64,000 nt of DNA from the NCBI RefSeq assembly GCF_001269985.1, contig NZ_BBZB01000002.1, positions 310,001 through 374,000 on the forward strand, written 5' to 3'. Positions 63,143-64,000 of this stretch are shown here, piece after piece. The notes under the pieces are model-generated. The model worked only from the letters and a program-made list of their open reading frames with translations, ran no database searches and had not been told where the DNA came from. Source of the DNA: Pseudoalteromonas sp. '520P1 No. 423' (lineage in GTDB: Bacteria; Pseudomonadota; Gammaproteobacteria; Enterobacterales; Alteromonadaceae). The first letter of the stretch is position 1. Each line of letters opens with the position of its first letter. The translations under genes were made by a program, and so were the position numbers.

Positions 63143-64000
63143 GTAAGCGTCTGGGGAAATACATCTAGCCTAGTTTAATGTTCCAAGGTAGCAGGTGCTC
63201 AATACTCTCAGGCTTTTTGGCAAGTTCATCTAAACAAGTATTCAAATAGCTATCAACTAACAAGTTATTGGCTTTGGCCGTTTCAACAATGCTATAAAGC
63301 ATGGCGCTTGCGTTTGCTCCCTTTGCAGTGTTGGAGAATAGCCAATTTTTTCTACCTATCACAAACGGCTTAACTGCACGTTCGGCCCGATTATTATCAA
63401 TATTAATGCGCCCATCTTCTAAGTAAGTGACAAGTTTATGCTCTTGATTAAGCCAATAAGTAAGTGCTTCACCTAGTTTTGATTTCGGTGGGATTTTGTC
63501 TTTATTATTAATTACCCAGACATGAAGTTTATCGATAATCGTTTTTGATTTTTTTTGTCGTACTTGATGCTTTTCACCAGCACTTTTGTCTTTTAGCGAA
63601 GCTTCAATGCCGTAGAGTTTTCCGATAAGGTTTAAAGCAACATCTGCTTTTCCTGTTTTATTTTTCCCTTGCGCCGTTTTTGCATCAACAAATTTTCGAC
63701 GTGCATGTGCCATACAACCTGCTATTTTTGCTTCTGTTTTACCGTAAGCGCTATAACCGTCAACTTGTAGGTAACCTTGATAGCCATCAAGATAATTAAC
63801 CACACAAGATGCGGCACGGCTATTATGATAATCAAACAAAACGATATTCGGTATCATGTTACTCGTTGGACTATCCGTACCACAACAATACACCCACATG
63901 TAACTGATGCTTTTATCTTCTTTTATGACTTTTAAGGGGGTTTCATCTGCATGGATGACAGCTTGGCTAAGTAAGGTCTTTTTTAATTTTTCATACAACG
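63143..64000 (-). mobile_element. IS66-family element, one end (runs out of window)
   Basis: The end GTAAGCGTCTGGGG at 63143 fits IS66 termini, which typically begin GTAAGC. The element continues beyond the right edge. The stretch 62985-63142 before it holds only the relic of a small CxxC-containing frame on the minus strand (CDYCGSSKFDGLEQ). Confidence 0.7.
63165..64000 (-). CDS. tnpC: IS66-family transposase TnpC (partial)
   Basis: The C-terminal ~278 residues are visible. The DDE core shows Asp in AVIHADETPLKVI, Asp in GYLQVDGYSAYGK, and Glu in IDNNRAERAVKPFVIGRKNW; the family segment AKGANASAMLYSIVETAKAN follows. The N-terminal coiled-coil and zinc-binding part lies outside the window. 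The stop is at 63165, 22 bp inside the IS end. No frame break is seen in the available part. Confidence 0.9.
   Translation of the reverse strand, partial: LYEKLKKTLLSQAVIHADETPLKVIKEDKSISYMWVYCCGTDSPTSNMIPNIVLFDYHNSRAASCVVNYLDGYQGYLQVDGYSAYGKTEAKIAGCMAHARRKFVDAKTAQGKNKTGKADVALNLIGKLYGIEASLKDKSAGEKHQVRQKKSKTIIDKLHVWVINNKDKIPPKSKLGEALTYWLNQEHKLVTYLEDGRINIDNNRAERAVKPFVIGRKNWLFSNTAKGANASAMLYSIVETAKANNLLVDSYLNTCLDELAKKPESIEHLLPWNIKLG

Overview
The window is low-GC DNA (AT-rich by eye) from a marine gammaproteobacterium, most likely an Alteromonadales relative of Colwellia, Thalassotalea or Pseudoalteromonas. I infer this from the mix of families: DUF3106/ECF operon, MesD-MesX, VF530, HBM chemoreceptor and KefB-type antiporter. 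No rRNA, tRNA or CRISPR array was seen.

The central discovery is a ~36.0-kb genomic island (about 5644-41636) inserted inside a short-chain dehydrogenase gene. Codons 1-148 lie at 5200-5643 and the remaining 78 codons plus stop at 41637-41873. Removing the island joins the two halves in frame into a 226-residue protein. Both ends carry an imperfect inverted repeat (ACCT-N2-ACT ... TTGTAGAT). The left end carries an operon of two tyrosine recombinases flanking a large protein with no recognisable recombinase active site, followed by small coiled-coil proteins. This layout resembles the strand-biased circularizing elements (Tn6283-like), Tn554 and gamma-mobile-trio elements.

Island cargo, left to right: a RecD2-like helicase with a small partner; a lipoprotein; an Xre regulator facing a 174-aa protein plus SF2 helicase, with a double palindromic operator between them; a three-gene operon with a membrane-anchored J-domain protein; an IS1202-like insertion sequence with 17-bp direct repeats and an inverted solo end of a second copy; a type I restriction-modification locus; a Ser/Thr kinase operon; and three leftward genes of unknown function. 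The R-M locus has an unusual front section, a half-size HsdS and an HsdM-like protein with EPPF in place of the catalytic NPPF, followed by complete hsdM-hsdS-hsdR, a zinc-ribbon membrane protein and a YgjP/SprT-like metallopeptidase. The kinase operon encodes a 152-aa protein of possible RNase H-like fold, the kinase and a 59-aa basic protein. The whole reads as a defence island.

Left of the island (1-5200) is ordinary chromosome: an outer-membrane barrel protein, a sigma factor operon with DUF3106, a response regulator and a coiled-coil protein. Right of it (41.9-64 kb) the chromosome is eroded. Intact genes (chemoreceptor, PhzF, GNAT, Kef antiporter, SGNH hydrolase, MesD-MesX methionine synthase, TauE, VF530) alternate with broken ones: a solute-binding protein, a monooxygenase, IS110, a DoxX-like protein, a nitrobindin-like protein, a recombinase fragment and a toxin remnant. 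The last stretch holds an orphan Rhs tip with a putative immunity gene and the end of an IS66 element that runs out of the window.
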